DNA of 64,000 nucleotides, taken from NCBI GenBank assembly GCA_029204225.1, contig CM055098.1, forward strand, positions 10,491,246 through 10,555,245, in the 5' to 3' direction. The DNA is from Diphasiastrum complanatum. Taxonomy: Eukaryota; Streptophyta; Lycopodiopsida; Lycopodiales; Lycopodiaceae. The position numbers and the translations under genes were made by a program. Below, piece after piece: positions 49,741 through 62,313 of this stretch (positions within the stretch are counted from its first letter, which is position 1; every line of letters begins with the position of its first letter). The notes beneath the pieces are model-generated. The model had not been told where the DNA came from and ran no database searches. It saw only the letters and a list, made by a program, of their open reading frames with translations.

Positions 49741-52700
49741 ATGGGGATCGGGATATGGACGAGATTGAAAGACTGGATGAAGAACAGAGTGCTGGGCTTC
49801 GGATGGATCGTCATACGCTCGCGCGTCTTCAGAAAGATTCGTGGAGCAGTGTCAGCCTGCATGATTCCCTTCACAGGCTGCGCGGCTGGAGGAGCGGCCG
49901 GAGCCGGCATTGCTGCCGCACTAGGTGAGAAGCATGAATTACTCTCGCTTCAGCCTCTCCTCCCTTTCGCTTTGTAACAAACAACAACACAATTCCAATC
50001 AGTTACGTCTGCTTTGCTCACTATCTCGGTAGCACTGCATAGTTGCAAAAATGTGTGTACGGCGCGGCACAGATCTGTACACAAACCGTGAGATTGTTTC
50101 TTTAAGCTCCGTGGGGGTGGGTTGGAAGCAGCACCCATTTTTCTATATTGAAGTATATTCCTATTTGTTGTAGATTTTGTGGCTTATGCATTTCCTCCCT
50201 CTTTTCTAAATATTTCCTATTTGTTCGAAATTGGAAATTGCATCCATTGCATCCTTGGTCAATTATGATATCGGTCTCATAGACTTACTAGATGCAGCTA
50301 TGGCCGCTAGACATGGATTCAATGAGAGTGCAAGTGAGTAGATCTTTTTGGTAGATAATCTTCTCCATAAGTAGACGGAATCATGGAAGCTAGAAATACA
50401 AGTAATGGAGATAGAGAAGTAGTGGGAGACGTGGACAAATATGTCATGAATAGGACTATTTGAATCTTCCTTGTAGGATGATTACAACAAAGCATTGTAT
50501 AAGACATGTAGAGATGAATGGATACTGGAGTTTCTTCTCCAGTCTCTCCCATTGAGTGTGCCATGTGAACTCCTCTTCATGTTTCTATGATTTTTGCATC
50601 ATTGTCGACACTATCATGTTTCTTAAATGAATGCATGAGGTTTCAAGAATAGGGAAGTACAAACTCTAATTCTACAACATGTAATTGGCCCCACATGTCC
50701 AATATTGCCTGATTTCTTGTTGCATCTTGAATGCTGGGTTTTGTGATGAGAAAAATCCTTGAAGGGATCTTGAGTGTGGCAATGTAGGGCTATATTTGTC
50801 AGCCAAGATTAGACAAGTCCTTCACAAAAGGTTCTTTAGGGGAGATTTAATGTGATCGAGGGAGGCCCACGTCTCTAGTTTACTAGAAGGGATCAGCATA
50901 TTCCCCACAACCACTCTGGTGACAGTGGTGGGTTCCCACACATGTAAGGATACCACCATCGGGAGAGGTGGTGGTATCAACCAACAACACCATTAGATGG
51001 TTGCTGCACCATGACTGAGAAGCCATGGTGCACACCATGATTAAGAAGTCAGCTACGGTGCAGAATATGCTCATCCCACTAGAAGTTGTAACGATTGAAA
51101 CATCTTTAGGCTGGACTGCCATTAGGCATGGAGTTAAGCTTGAGAGTGTGCAGCTTTGTGGGGCTGCAAGGTTGTGACTTGTGAGAGTGCAAGAAATTTG
51201 CATATGGAAGAGCTTCGTGAAATAGCTCTTGTTTTGTGCTTGCAAGTAGTGGTTGCAGAAGGCAGCAATTTTGGAGGATTTACAAATGTTTTTGGCTTGA
51301 AAGATAGGCTGTTTTGAGGGCAAGGAGTTGGATCTGCAGAATAGCAGCAGGAGGTTGCTTATGAAGGCTTGAAAAATAGCCCAAAAAGAGGTTCAGGTTG
51401 CGCATGATTACTGGAGGATGTGCCATCAGTGGGAGTTTCTTTTGGGGCATTGACTTCGTGGATTTAATAGATGCTCAGAATGCTAAAATCGACAACAGTT
51501 TGAAAACATGTCAGCAGCAACCTGACATGGTGGTTTTGAATTGGTGAATATTTAGAAGCATGGTGCTAATAGACGACATGTTGCAATTGGAGTTGTAAGT
51601 AACAATCGTTATGCACGTTGACAGTATTATGAAACTGCTGGGAAACTCGTTGCTTTGGACGAGGGGTTCGAGTTATATTCAGAAGCTTGTGGACTGATCA
51701 TTTAGATTTGTCAAGGAAGAAACTAGATGATGGATTTGAGTTTCACTTTGGGTCAGAAGTCGGGGTGACTAGAGAATTTGAAAGCTGGAAATATAGTAAC
51801 GCTACTGTAAGTTCCTGTGCAAAATTTCATCCAACCATATATAGTGAGTTGGCGTTAACGTGGTTGCAAATTCATGTTCATCTACAAAATTAAAATTGTT
51901 AACAGACAATTTCTTGGGCCAAGGAGCTATGTGAAGACAACTTGCATCTTTTGGAGAAACAGTATGATTCTCTTACGGATTGGAAATATAAGTTGCATTG
52001 GAAAATTCATTTTGTGATGTACTGTCTTTGCAGTGAGGGGTCAAAGTTTTTGGCATCGATTTTTCAAGAGGTGAGTCAAATCATGAACGTGTTCTTGAAG
52101 GGTACAAAGTTCTTACATTTGATTCTTGAATGTCTGCTATTGAAAGTTCCCAGGCTTGATTAAGGACCACAAAGGGCTTTCCTCAGCAAACTAGAACGGT
52201 TCATTGTTTTGAGCTATCCAGACAGGGTGGTTTCAACAAGAAGGTAAAGCTCAAGTTACCTACTTCTGGCCAATAAAGGACGTAAAACAGTTGATCATAT
52301 CTAAAGCTACCAGTTGACACTTAATTATAAGTTTGTAGTAATACAAGAGTCTCTGGTGACTATTTGTAGAAATCAATAAGAAATTGTGATAGCAAGGTAC
52401 CTTGTAGTTGAACCTTAGAATCAAATCAATGGCTTTAATGTTTAGTGTTATAGCTTGAGAAATTGAAGAGACCCTTAGACACCTATAAATAGGCCCCTCA
52501 GACCCATTGATTTACTGAAGGTTTAATGCGAATCAATATAAATTTTTGTATCAGTCTGAGGCTGCATTTCCTTCATTTCTGAGTAAGTTCTTTTTACGTT
52601 TCTCTAGGATTGGTTCATGATAGCATAGCACCTTGTTTCTGCAATTACCTTCCCTGGATGCATGTGGTGGCTCCTTGGAGTACCCAGTGTTTTTGACGGT

Positions 52701-55700
52701 CTATAAGAACCATAATAACACTCTTTTTTTGAAGACTTTGAAGTTTGCTTGGCAAGTCTTCCATGAACTATGGTGAGCATAGTTACCAGCAAACACGTTT
52801 GTATTAACTTGCAAACTCGATTGGAAACTTCAATGCTATGGTAGGAAGTTGTGTGAATTACAATCTATAATCAAAATATCTATCAAATTTTGAATATGTT
52901 GCAATGTGATGTATCAAACTTTGAAGTCCAAGGCATATTATGAAGCTGTTTATTCCAAACGTATCCTAAATATTACCATCTTAATGTAGTGTAAAGTTGA
53001 ACTTTTTCCAATGAAAGTGTCTGTGGAACTTTTGCAACGAACTTGCAAACACGTTTGCAAACTCAAACATTTGAAGGCCGCAAACATTTGCTGGCACCTG
53101 TATTAATGAGCGAGGAGAAAATTTGAAGAATATGACTTTTACTTCCTGGCTCATAAGGTGAGACCAACATTGTGAACCTTGATTTATGGCTTTTCAAGTT
53201 GCCAGTTTCACATTGTTCTTCTGTCATTTTGAGGTCTTGCAAAACTTGCTTTCTATTCCGATACAAAATGTTCGACTTGACCTTAGCAAAATATCACAAT
53301 GAGAATGCTGAGAGACAAATGCTAATACGACCTTGTCAAGAAAACAGAAGTAACAAGCCTTACTAGTTATGCCAGTTATTGTGTTGAATTGGTCTAGGCT
53401 CACTGAAGGAAACCTATCCACTTGCAAACTGTCATTTTCTTTGGCTCTAGACCTACAGAGGTCCCGGAAACAAAAAAACCTTATCTAGAGATCACAATGC
53501 CAGGACTTTGAGATTTCTTGTTGCGTGCATCTTGTGCACCTCCTGTGAGTAAGCAGTTGGCATTGATTTTATTTGGGCGTCCAACACCTATTGCTTGTGA
53601 ATCTTAGCCTTGATCAGGTGGGGACCGTTCTTTGCATCATTTGACAACTTGATTTTTCCTTTTTGTTATTGATATCCTCATCGAGCAACAAAGTCTTCAC
53701 CAGTAGTTTATCTGTATCAAATTCAGAAAACAAGTGCTGAAACTTAGGAATGAAATGATTAAACCTTCCAAAAACATTACCTTTGATGTGCATTTGTATC
53801 CCTGTCTTAACACCCGAGCATTGTACATACTACGTATATGATTGCTTTATGATAGTTGTCACATGTCACCTCCAAGGCAATATCATTGATTGACTGTGGC
53901 TAGAAATTGAAAGTACCAAAGCCACTCCAGGCTTGACAAACCCCCATGGCTCACTCACTTTCAGCAAACGCCAATGTGCAACCAACAAACATAAAGCAAG
54001 GTTTCATCCCACAATTTAGAGTCTTTTTGGATTAGCGCTAATTAGGCTGCATACTGAGATAGCAAAACACAAGCAATGAAGACTTGGAGCACCAAACTTG
54101 AAGCCCAAGATGTGTCCCAACAGGCTTCTCACAATGTGAAGCTGCTTTCAAAAGAACGAGCGGTCAATAATGATCTGAGCCAAAATCCTTTACGTGTCAA
54201 CCTTCAACAGTGCAATAAAAGAAGCTTCAAATTTTGCCAACAAGTGAGCTTCATAATTAGGTAAGAAAAAAGAGCTGTATTAATAGCTGAAACTTTCGCC
54301 TTAACTCCCAATGAGCCTGACAAGGACCATCACTGTTGAAAAGGATGTTAAGAGCTTTGCTGGGACTTGGGTTGCTGTGCTGGCCCAACATTGCTCATAT
54401 TCATAGGCATACATTAGCATGTGGTAGATAGAGTGTGAGTTTTTAAGAATGATTTGTAATTTTCTCATGTTTCTATGAGGAATTAGCGACTTTGTTTGGT
54501 TGGCTTTGCTCTCTGGTGCTTGCTTTCAGTATAACAGACCATGTCTTCACCTGCGAGAACTTAGAAGTGCTAGGAACCATCCTGCAATCTCTAGAAATGT
54601 ATGGGAGTTAATGTGGACATAATTTTGTGCATGTGACCTGCATCTACATGTGGCATGGATTATGTCAGTAGGGTTGTAGTGTCATTAAGTCTGTGCTATG
54701 CATGCTGGAGTTGAGGACTCCACAAAATCACAGATTCTTTTACCTGAATTTAAGGTTTGTCTATGAAACTTTAAGTATGTCTATAGTTTGGTCACAAAAA
54801 AAAAAAATTGGTTTTGGAATACTATGAAAGTTTCAATCTACACGATGGAGCACACAGAGTTCAAAAATGCACAACATAAGATTGAGCATGAGGCAATAGA
54901 GTTTCATGGCCAAGGTGTGATCGAAGTAAAGTACTCATTGTAACGAGTTGGATTTGGGAGTTTAAAAGTCTAGAGGATGCAGTTGCAACGGCAATTCTTT
55001 GAGGCCTTTTTGAATAATGACAGTTCAGAAAAGCAAATTTTAGTCAAAGTTTAGAGGTTGCACAAATATTGTTCAAAAGTCAACTGATTTTGGTTGATTA
55101 TGCAAAGATTTGATGGAAATTGGCAGAAGGGTTTTTGAGCTGGACAAACTTCTCTGGCTGAAGATGTCACATGGTTCTCCTGTTTTGTTTTTAATTTCTA
55201 CATGCTCTTTATAATCTATAACCAGCCCATAAAGATTCAACTCCAATGTGAAATTCAACGCGCAGGAATAGTACTATGCATCCTAATTGGTTAATTGGTT
55301 TTAAGTGTTGAAATTTTTGCTCCAACTTTTATTAAATGGGTGGTCTATTTGACTGACCTTCGCTGGTGGTTCAGCTTTTTTTCAAAATTATTAGAACTTG
55401 TAGCAACTTTTCAAATGCTCTGCGTGGCATGAATTTTGTTAGTAACCCATGTGATTCTGTCAAGCCAAGCTACCACGTAAAACCCAGCATGGAAATATTG
55501 CACTGTGCATCGTACACTTTCTAAATTGAAATTTTGCCCAATGACATGTCAAAATACTTACTCTTACTAAACTGAACAAAGATTCTTGTTGGTTTTGTAT
55601 TGAAAAGCTTTGCCAGTTGGAGAAGGAATATTACTTGGCGTGGTTATCACAGCAGCAGTATTCGTGCTAGTGAAAGCATATCGAGAAACTACACGCCAAA

Positions 55701-55978
55701 GAGCAAGTCTTCGACACTCAATTACGCGAGTTTCGCTTTCTACGAAGGTAGCATGAGATGAACTATTCCTATCTACACATTTGTTGAAATGTGAAGATCT
55801 AGACCTGCAAGTTTAAGCTAGTTTACATTAGCTTGCATTCTTAGAGTGTTTAACTAATATATTCTTTGAAGCCTTGTTTTTGCATTCTGTTGCTCAAGCC
55901 GATACACAAATGTAAATGTCTGGAGATACGTTTTCTTTGTGGCAGGATACCTCTCGCAAAGACCGCACAAGGACGTAA
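49741..55978 (+). CDS. probable small membrane protein, three exons, 115 aa
   Basis: Predicted exons: 49741-49924, 55617-55747, 55946-55978, all with GT-AG boundaries and matching phase. The product starts MGIGIWTRLKDWMKN and has an amphipathic basic N-terminus (residues 1-40). A Gly/Ala-rich hydrophobic stretch (AAGGAAGAGIAAAL) runs straight across intron 1 into ILLGVVITAAVFVLVKAY, so a membrane hairpin or single span sits at about 42-83. A basic Arg/Ser/Thr-rich tail ends RKDRTRT. The continuous hydrophobic segment across a 5692-bp intron supports the splice choice. I do not recognise the family; the Gly/Ala-rich span is only loosely like those of some plant RING membrane proteins. Exon-like frames with splice signals at 51690-52070 inside intron 1 are not part of it as modelled. 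Confidence 0.55.
51640..52070 (+). other. exon-like reading frames inside the 5.7-kb intron
   Basis: A plus-strand frame (DDGFEFHFGSEVGVTREFESW) ends at GCTACT-GTAAGT near 51806. After AACAG at about 51904 another frame (TISWAKELCEDNLHLLEKQYDSL) runs to CAAGAG-GTGAGT near 52074. Both have good splice contexts. They could be cassette exons of the surrounding gene, a decayed gene, or chance. No family match. Confidence 0.3.
52160..55616. other. intronic sequence without recognised features
   Basis: AT-rich, no convincing frame, repeat or transposon domain on either strand. Part of the long first intron of the small membrane-protein gene as modelled. Confidence 0.45.
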
Positions 55979-56936
55979 GACATCTCTAGATTCGCATGTT
56001 CTCATGCTGCATGAAGAGGACCAATGCAAAGTCGTCTCCTAGCATTTTTTTGTCATGGGTACATTAGAAAATTGCATGTATAGTAGAAAATATGCAGGTG
56101 GGAGATGGGAAAGATGAAATATAAATGGTTTGCTGTTTTGGCTAGAATAGGTATGTAACATAATTAAATCTTTCAAGTCACTGATTTGAATCTTTTACCT
56201 GTACAATTTAAATATCTATATTTATATGCTATGCAAAGACCACCAAATTGTGCCATGTGCTAGTGACAATTGAAAAAATTATCGACACATTAACTTGCTT
56301 TGGAGCTGCCCACTTGCAAAGAGGTAGATGGGTAATAGTTTTGAAGTTGTATGTACACACAACTCAGTGACTTAATCTTCGAGTTAACTACACACAAGAT
56401 GCAAAAGTAGTCCCACAGTTAATATTGCTTGCACAAAGGAGAGCACTTGCTAGTTCTAAGTTGTAGTGGCAACTTATGTGAAACTTGCAAGTAGAATGGC
56501 CTATTGGAGGTCCATAGCATACCCATGAAGCTACTCGTTGCATGTGCAACGATGTGTAAGTGGCAAAGATTCATCCCCACATAGGGGTAAGTTTTATACA
56601 GTGAGTAATAGCTTACTAAGTGGCCTCAATCAATACAAAATAAGATACAATGTTAGAAAACTCTATTGGTGATCAAACAAGCTATTAACACATTCTTGTG
56701 AATGAGCTCACGATCACATATGAGATTCAAGTTATGTAACCACAAATACAATTGAGGTTCAAGCACACAAGGTCAACAATCAACGCAAAATAGCTCTCCT
56801 AATGTGCTATATCTCTATCGATAAAAGATGTGCAAGGGCACTTGACAAGAGCTTTTCTGATCTACTATCACTATTAATAGATTGTGTGTAAGATGACTCT
56901 TACACCAGCCCTTCATGGAATGAATTTGCAACTTGC

Positions 56937-56940
<4 letters not shown>

Positions 56941-57013
<73 letters not shown>
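56941..57013. repeat. (CT)n microsatellite
   Basis: About 73 bp of pure CT. The frames through it (Leu-Ser or Arg-Glu repeats) are not genes. The flanks 55980-57470 contain nothing else recognisable. Confidence 0.96.
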
Positions 57014-57015
<2 letters not shown>

Positions 57016-57479
57016 GTGTGAGAGAAGACTTTTTAGTAATACTATTTCTTTTGCAAACTACAAGTCATATTATCAAAATTATCTTAAATGCATCACACAT
57101 GAAAAAAAAAAACCTTTTCCAAAGGTATATAATTGGAGATCCTATGTTAAGCAGAGCTTTTACACTACAATAATAATAATTGTACCCCAATATGAAAATC
57201 TACACAAAAATATATGGCTTTCTCAAGGCATAATACACATTGACACTTAATTTCTCCAGCACCTCCTTTATGGATTAATGTGTACTATTGAAAATCCTTT
57301 GCAATTCACTAGTACTCACCATGTGCATTTTCCCCGAACATATAAAAAAGTTGATTTAGAAATATCATTTCTCATGTGGGAAGAGTGTATATTCCGCTTG
57401 GACAGAGTTTGTAGTTAGGCCTCCACCCTCATCCAAGGTTGGAAGATGGTGATGTATGAATCGAAAAGTGTAGACTTGA

Positions 57480-57640
57480 GTGGCCTACACCCTTGATTTT
57501 GTGGAGTTAGCAAGGCCAATTTACAAACTCACCACGGAACCTCATTGGACGGAGGAAGCCTTACAGGCTTTCCAAAAGCTTAAAGATGCATTGGTCTCAG
57601 CGCCAATCTTACGACCGCCCAATTGGACAATAGAATAAAG
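57480..57640 (+). pseudogene. gypsy RT-RNase H junction scrap
   Basis: One frame reads VELARPIYKLTTEPHWTEEALQAFQKLKDALVSAPILRPPNW, read in two blocks: the end of the thumb (PIYKLT) and the start of RNase H (WTEEALQAF, LVSAPIL). This is a typical Ty3/gypsy junction. No other part of the element is adjacent. Confidence 0.75.
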
Positions 57641-58945
57641 TCCTAGTTTTGATCAAATAGATGTTCTTCCCTCCACGTGCATCTACATGCAATTTCTTCA
57701 CAAGTTATTGTGATCTCCACAATCTTTTTCTATTTGTTCTTATGTTTCATATGGACAACACATAAGTATCCACAATGTAGTTTATATTCCACTCTTGAAC
57801 ACAACACATATTTTTTCCAATTTGCAATTGTCTTTCATGCTACCAAATCTCATATCCATTATAGTAAACATCAAGTAACTAATATTTATAGCCAACACAT
57901 AAGTATCCAAACATGTGACTTCTCACAACATGAGTGTAACATCGATTTTTCAACATCATCATGAATAGATCGTGAGATTTGATGGTCTATATAAACTGAG
58001 CTCAATCTCCCCAACCCGTTTAGGCTTATCCAAATGACAATTGAAGGCAGTTGTTTGGTCGTAGATCACAAATTGGAGCTTAGCCACGATGCGATGTCAC
58101 TTATCCAATTGGGCTTCTCGAAAACTACTTGAAAAAATCATTAGGGCAAGTCGTTAGCTTCAAAACAAGTTCTGTTAACATTCGATAGTTCGAACACCTT
58201 CAACTTGTTGCACCCGACTATTAGTTGTTCTTGTGTATTTCTACAAATTTTGTAGAAACATGAGTAAAATTACAAAATCGGATAGATGAATGGATGTAGA
58301 GTAAAGATCACTTATTCGGATAAATCCAATAGTTTCATGATTTAATCACGTTAGAGTTGCAAGTTATGGCCAATATGGGTGAATCAATTCTAGGAGAAGC
58401 AAATAAGCTTGATGGACTCTCAAACTATAGTGTCTGGATGTTCAAGATGAAAAACATTCTCATTGAGAAGGAGTTGTGAAAAATCATGATGGGAGAAGAG
58501 TAAAGGTCGATCACCACTAAAGAACAAATTAAGGCCTTTGATAGGTGTGTGAGATGTGCACTCACTTTCATCGACTTATCAATGGAAGATAATGTGATAA
58601 CTCACATTTTTGAGGTGACTATGCCTGGAGAGGCATGAGATTCTTTGAGAGCACAATACGAAACTTCAAATCCCTCTTGGATATTGTTTTCGCACACCAA
58701 GTTGAATTTTGCATGAATGAGAGCTATACAATGGACGAATTTCTCACCAGGATCAAGGTATCATGAACTCCATGTTGTTGGTGAATCAATTCGAGACATG
58801 GAGCTAGTATAAAAGACAATGGGCAACATGACTACAAGCTGCCAAATGTTTATGAGCTTTAGCTTCGAGGGAGAGATTGCCGACATTTGAAGAGCTCCAT
58901 TGCAATGAGAAGCACCTCAAGATCATGCTTACAACACGCACGTGC

Positions 58946-58996
58946 ACACACACACACACACACACACACACAACAACAACAACAACAACAATAACA
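58946..58996. repeat. compound (CA)n(AAC)n microsatellite
   Basis: A CA run changes to AAC triplets and ends near 58996, inside the copia gag remnant. Confidence 0.9.
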
Positions 58997-59077
58997 ATGT
59001 TAGTGGAGCCAAACCACCCATCCATGTAGAAGCTACTGATCAATCTCCAATCGGCTCACCCCAAAGCCACATGATAG

Positions 59078-59080
<3 letters not shown>

Positions 59081-59164
<84 letters not shown>
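59081..59164. repeat. (GA)n microsatellite
   Basis: About 84 bp of pure GA within the copia gag remnant. Confidence 0.95.
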
Positions 59165-59167
<3 letters not shown>

Positions 59168-60373
59168 AAGCAATCAATCACACAATAGTCAATGGTAGTA
59201 AGGTGAGTTTCCACAATGATAGATAGTCCCTATAGTGCCTATGCATATGCCCATGCAAGCCTATTGCATTCCTATACATGCAAGTCATTACTATTGATAC
59301 TCTACAATAATCCTCCTATTCCATGCAATAGCTCCACATGTCATTAGATGTGTGACTGGGCCACAAGGTTATTAATTACATTTCTAGCCTAATTCAGAAT
59401 AACGAGGCATAACAAATAAACTTGTATATTGGAGTATCGAATATCCATGTCAAGAATTATTCTGATTCTTCTATACCATACATGGACATACGTTCATGGT
59501 ATCATGTTACAGGAAGAACAAAGACATGAGGTGGTCAAGTCACGCCAAAAGTAGCCTGATGATCAAAGCATTGGTCACCATAGGCAAAAAAACATCAGAG
59601 ATTCTAGAGAGAGTGGAAAACTGAAAATTCAAATCAAGTTAGCACCTCATAAGAGAAAAAGAAAAAGGGGATGTGTTTTTACTGCCACAAGCTAGGTCAT
59701 TGGACAAAGGACTGTAAAAAAAAACAAGCTGATATTAGGAAGAGAAAGATGAAGCAATCATGCAACTTCATCAAGTTATAGGAGTTTGAGTACAATGTTT
59801 TAGGCTATTGCAAGAACTCATTCCTTTAGATGCACCTCTATATGCAAGTTGTATATAGTAAACAATTCATGTCCCTCTCTTTTTCTTGCAAGCATGCTCA
59901 TGCTTTAAATGCACATTCATAAACAAGTCAAAAATAATAAAAAAAATTCTCATCTCTCTTTTTCTTGCATACATTCTTAGGCTCTCAACGTTCATGACCC
60001 ACACACATGATCACCAACAACAACAATCAGATAAAAAAATATCTATTTGCATTCACAAAATCATTGCATATATGGTTTTAATTAATCATTGTCATATCTC
60101 TGCGCATGCACACACTTTGAATGAGAGTTAAATCCTTGAGGTAAGAAAGTAAATGCTAACCATTATGCCATAATTCCAAGACAACAAGGATTTAGAAATA
60201 TATTATCACTTGCATCTAATCTTAGAAAAACATAACTATTTCACCCCTACGTTTTTTTTGCCAATTTCCCATTTATTTTTTAAATCATCCACTTAGATCA
60301 TAGTTTCTAAGCACTTGCGTTTGATTATTGTTTTTTAACACAACATTGCCAACCAATTTTATGAAATAGTTGG

Positions 60374-60447
60374 TTTTGTTTCACAATTTGCATATGGATA
60401 ATTGTATAAGTTTTGTTTCACAATTTGCATATGGATAATTGTATAAG
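60374..60447. repeat. 37-bp perfect tandem duplication
   Basis: TTTTGTTTCACAATTTGCAT starts at 60374 and again at 60411, and both copies run identically to GTATAAG. The interval 59770-60550 has no gene. Confidence 0.93.
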
Positions 60448-60557
60448 CTATGTCATGTAAATGCCCCAACCATTGGTGCCAATCAACTCATAGCGAGGTT
60501 TGGTCAAAAACCCTAAATGTAGATGTGGACCAATTGAAACGAATTCTCCATCATTGC

Positions 60558-60672
60558 GTACACACACACACATTAGACACACACACACACACACACCCCC
60601 CAAACACACGCACGCACGCGCGCGCACACACACACTCACACACACACACACACACACACTCTCTCTCTCTCA
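60558..60672. repeat. complex CA/CG/CT microsatellite
   Basis: CA runs interrupted by CCCCC and CGCACGCGCGCG, then CT. The CG-alternating part is a candidate for left-handed DNA, but that is speculation. Confidence 0.9.
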
Positions 60673-60924
60673 TTATCTTCTCATGTGTGTGGTGTTAATA
60701 AGGAAGGTTGTGATTTTCTTTCTAGCTATTAAGTCCTCTCACCGAGTTGCCTAAATTCCATGGCTACCGCTACCCTATGTATAAGACTATTATGGAGCTA
60801 AAAATATGCAGTTTTCGCAAATCTGCAAATATTTTCTTGTTAGGTGAATTGAACATGTAGAGGGCTCTTGTAATGTGGATTTGATGTGGTTGAGTCGGTT
60901 TTGCTCAAGACCCCAACGAGCTGA

Positions 60925-61330
60925 TAGGGCGAGCTAGGTTCCTTGTGGAACGGGTTGAAAGAAGTTGGTTCCAAACCAAAGAAGAATTTCAAAATTTATG
61001 TTTTTGGCTACAAGAAATAGCCTTCTTGGCGAGCTAGGTTCCTTGTGAAATTAGCAAAACAGGTTGGTTCTACACCAAAACAAAATTTCTAATTTCTTTT
61101 GTCTTAGTTACATGTTATATGCTTCTTGGCAAGGGCCTTTGCTACGTCCTCTAGGTAACTAGGCTTTGCGCCTGCTAATTAAAATGATTGCCTAAGTTAA
61201 GTGGATACACTCTCTCACTTAAGCTAGGCCGTTGGATGTCATTTAAAGCTTGTGCTTCACCTAACAAAGGCATACTTTGCTATGTCCACTAGGTAACTAG
61301 GCTCCATTTCTATAGATACAAAATCTATAT
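60925..61330. repeat. two pairs of diverged direct repeats
   Basis: GGCGAGCTAGGTTCCTTGTG occurs near 60928 and again near 61028, with similar following sequence for about 90 bp. TTTGCTA(C/T)GTCC then CTAGGTAACTAGGCT occurs near 61139 and again near 61276. A 13-bp imperfect hairpin (CCTAAGTTAAGTG / CACTTAAGCTAGG) is at 61191-61228. Probably LTR-derived, lineage unknown. Confidence 0.6.
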
Positions 61331-61797
61331 TTAGGGTGTTTTCACACATAGGCCCAAGGCATGTCTATTTGTCAAAAACCTCAACCCTCACTGGAGTTAA
61401 AAGGTAGGAAGGCCATCCCATTTCACATAAGAAAGCAAAGGCCCCCCATGTGGAGATGACTTGGAGACCTTGAAATTTAAATTTTTAGGTGGGAGATCAT
61501 CATGTTGGTTGTTATTGGATAGAGGAGAAAGAACAAAGGCCCACCAACCGAAAAAATACCGAAAAACAAAGGGAACACATGAAAGGTATGTGTGACTCAT
61601 CGTCGCTATTGCACCTCCTAGTGTGTGAAAACACCCTTAAATTGGCCTTGGACCACCCACACCAACCCTTTAAAAAGTTCCTCACACTAGAATACTAGAA
61701 GAGCAAAGTAGAGGAGGAGGAGGAGGAGAAGAGGGAAGAGAGGAATTCGAGGGAAGAAGGAAGTGCTGTTTGTTGTTGAAAGAATTGGGCGATAATC

Positions 61798-62313
61798 ATG
61801 AGCACCACGACGACGAGCGCTGGGGGCAGTGGCCACTCGCTTGCATTTCGAGTGATGAGGCTATGCAGGCCTGCCTGCCATGTGGATCTTCCTCTGCTTG
61901 TAGACCCCATGGATCTTTCCCTTGGCCAGGACTGGATAGACACAGGAACTCAGTCTAAACTACTAGATATGCCTGAACATGAACATGACCATGGGGATCC
62001 ATTGAGATCAGGACAGGAAGCAGATAACTGGGCCAGGAGATTCGAGCTTCGTGACACAGTTGATGCCCTGGGCCTCTCGGGTCTCTTGCTTCTTCCTCAA
62101 ACGTTTGGGTAAGTGAACATTACATTGCATTAGAGCATGGATCACGATATGGGTTTGTTTGGTAGAGCAATTATTTCTTTGAGCTAAATTGTTTGAGCTT
62201 GTTTTGTTTCGGATGCATGTGTGTCTAGGTCAATATATCTGGGAGAGACCTTCTGCAGCTACATCAGTGTTGGAAATCATACAACCCACCTTGTCAGGGA
62301 TGTGGTGATCAAG
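61798..62313 (+). CDS. TRAPPC13: TRAPPC13 homologue, exons 1 and 2 (continues beyond window)
   Basis: Exon 1 is 61798-62108 and exon 2 is 62229-62313, with GT-AG boundaries and matching phase (the GGG codon is split 2+1). The start MSTTTTSAGGSGHSLAFRVM fits the plant homologues, whose N-terminus is HSLAFRVMRLCRP. The diagnostic blocks are DALGLSGLLLLPQTFG, then SIYLGETFCSYISVGNHT and VRDVVIK. TRAPPC13 is a non-essential adaptor subunit of the TRAPP tethering complexes that activate Rab GTPases at the Golgi. About 130 residues are present out of an expected 430-450. Exon 3 (expected to begin with the AEIQT/ERQRI-type block) is not in the window. A purine-rich GAGGAG stretch lies in the 5' UTR (61705-61745). 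Confidence 0.9.

Larger units (their letters stand above)
58365..59760 (+). pseudogene. copia gag remnant with knuckle, invaded by microsatellites
   Basis: Begins near ATG 58369 (MANMGESILGEANKLDG, then NYSVWMFKMKNILIEKEL-stop), a copia gag N-terminus. The blocks KEQIKAFDRCVRCALTF and TMPGEA-stop follow, with at least seven stops. The far end holds a CCHC knuckle CFYCHKLGHWTKDC (about 59672-59713) with all ligands. Between them CA, AAC and GA repeats have expanded within the former coding sequence. It is a fourth copia lineage in the window. Confidence 0.75.

Noticed and set aside
60448-60754. Cys-Val or His-Thr repeat ORFs
   Set aside because: Translations of a CA microsatellite on both strands, with no conserved flanks.
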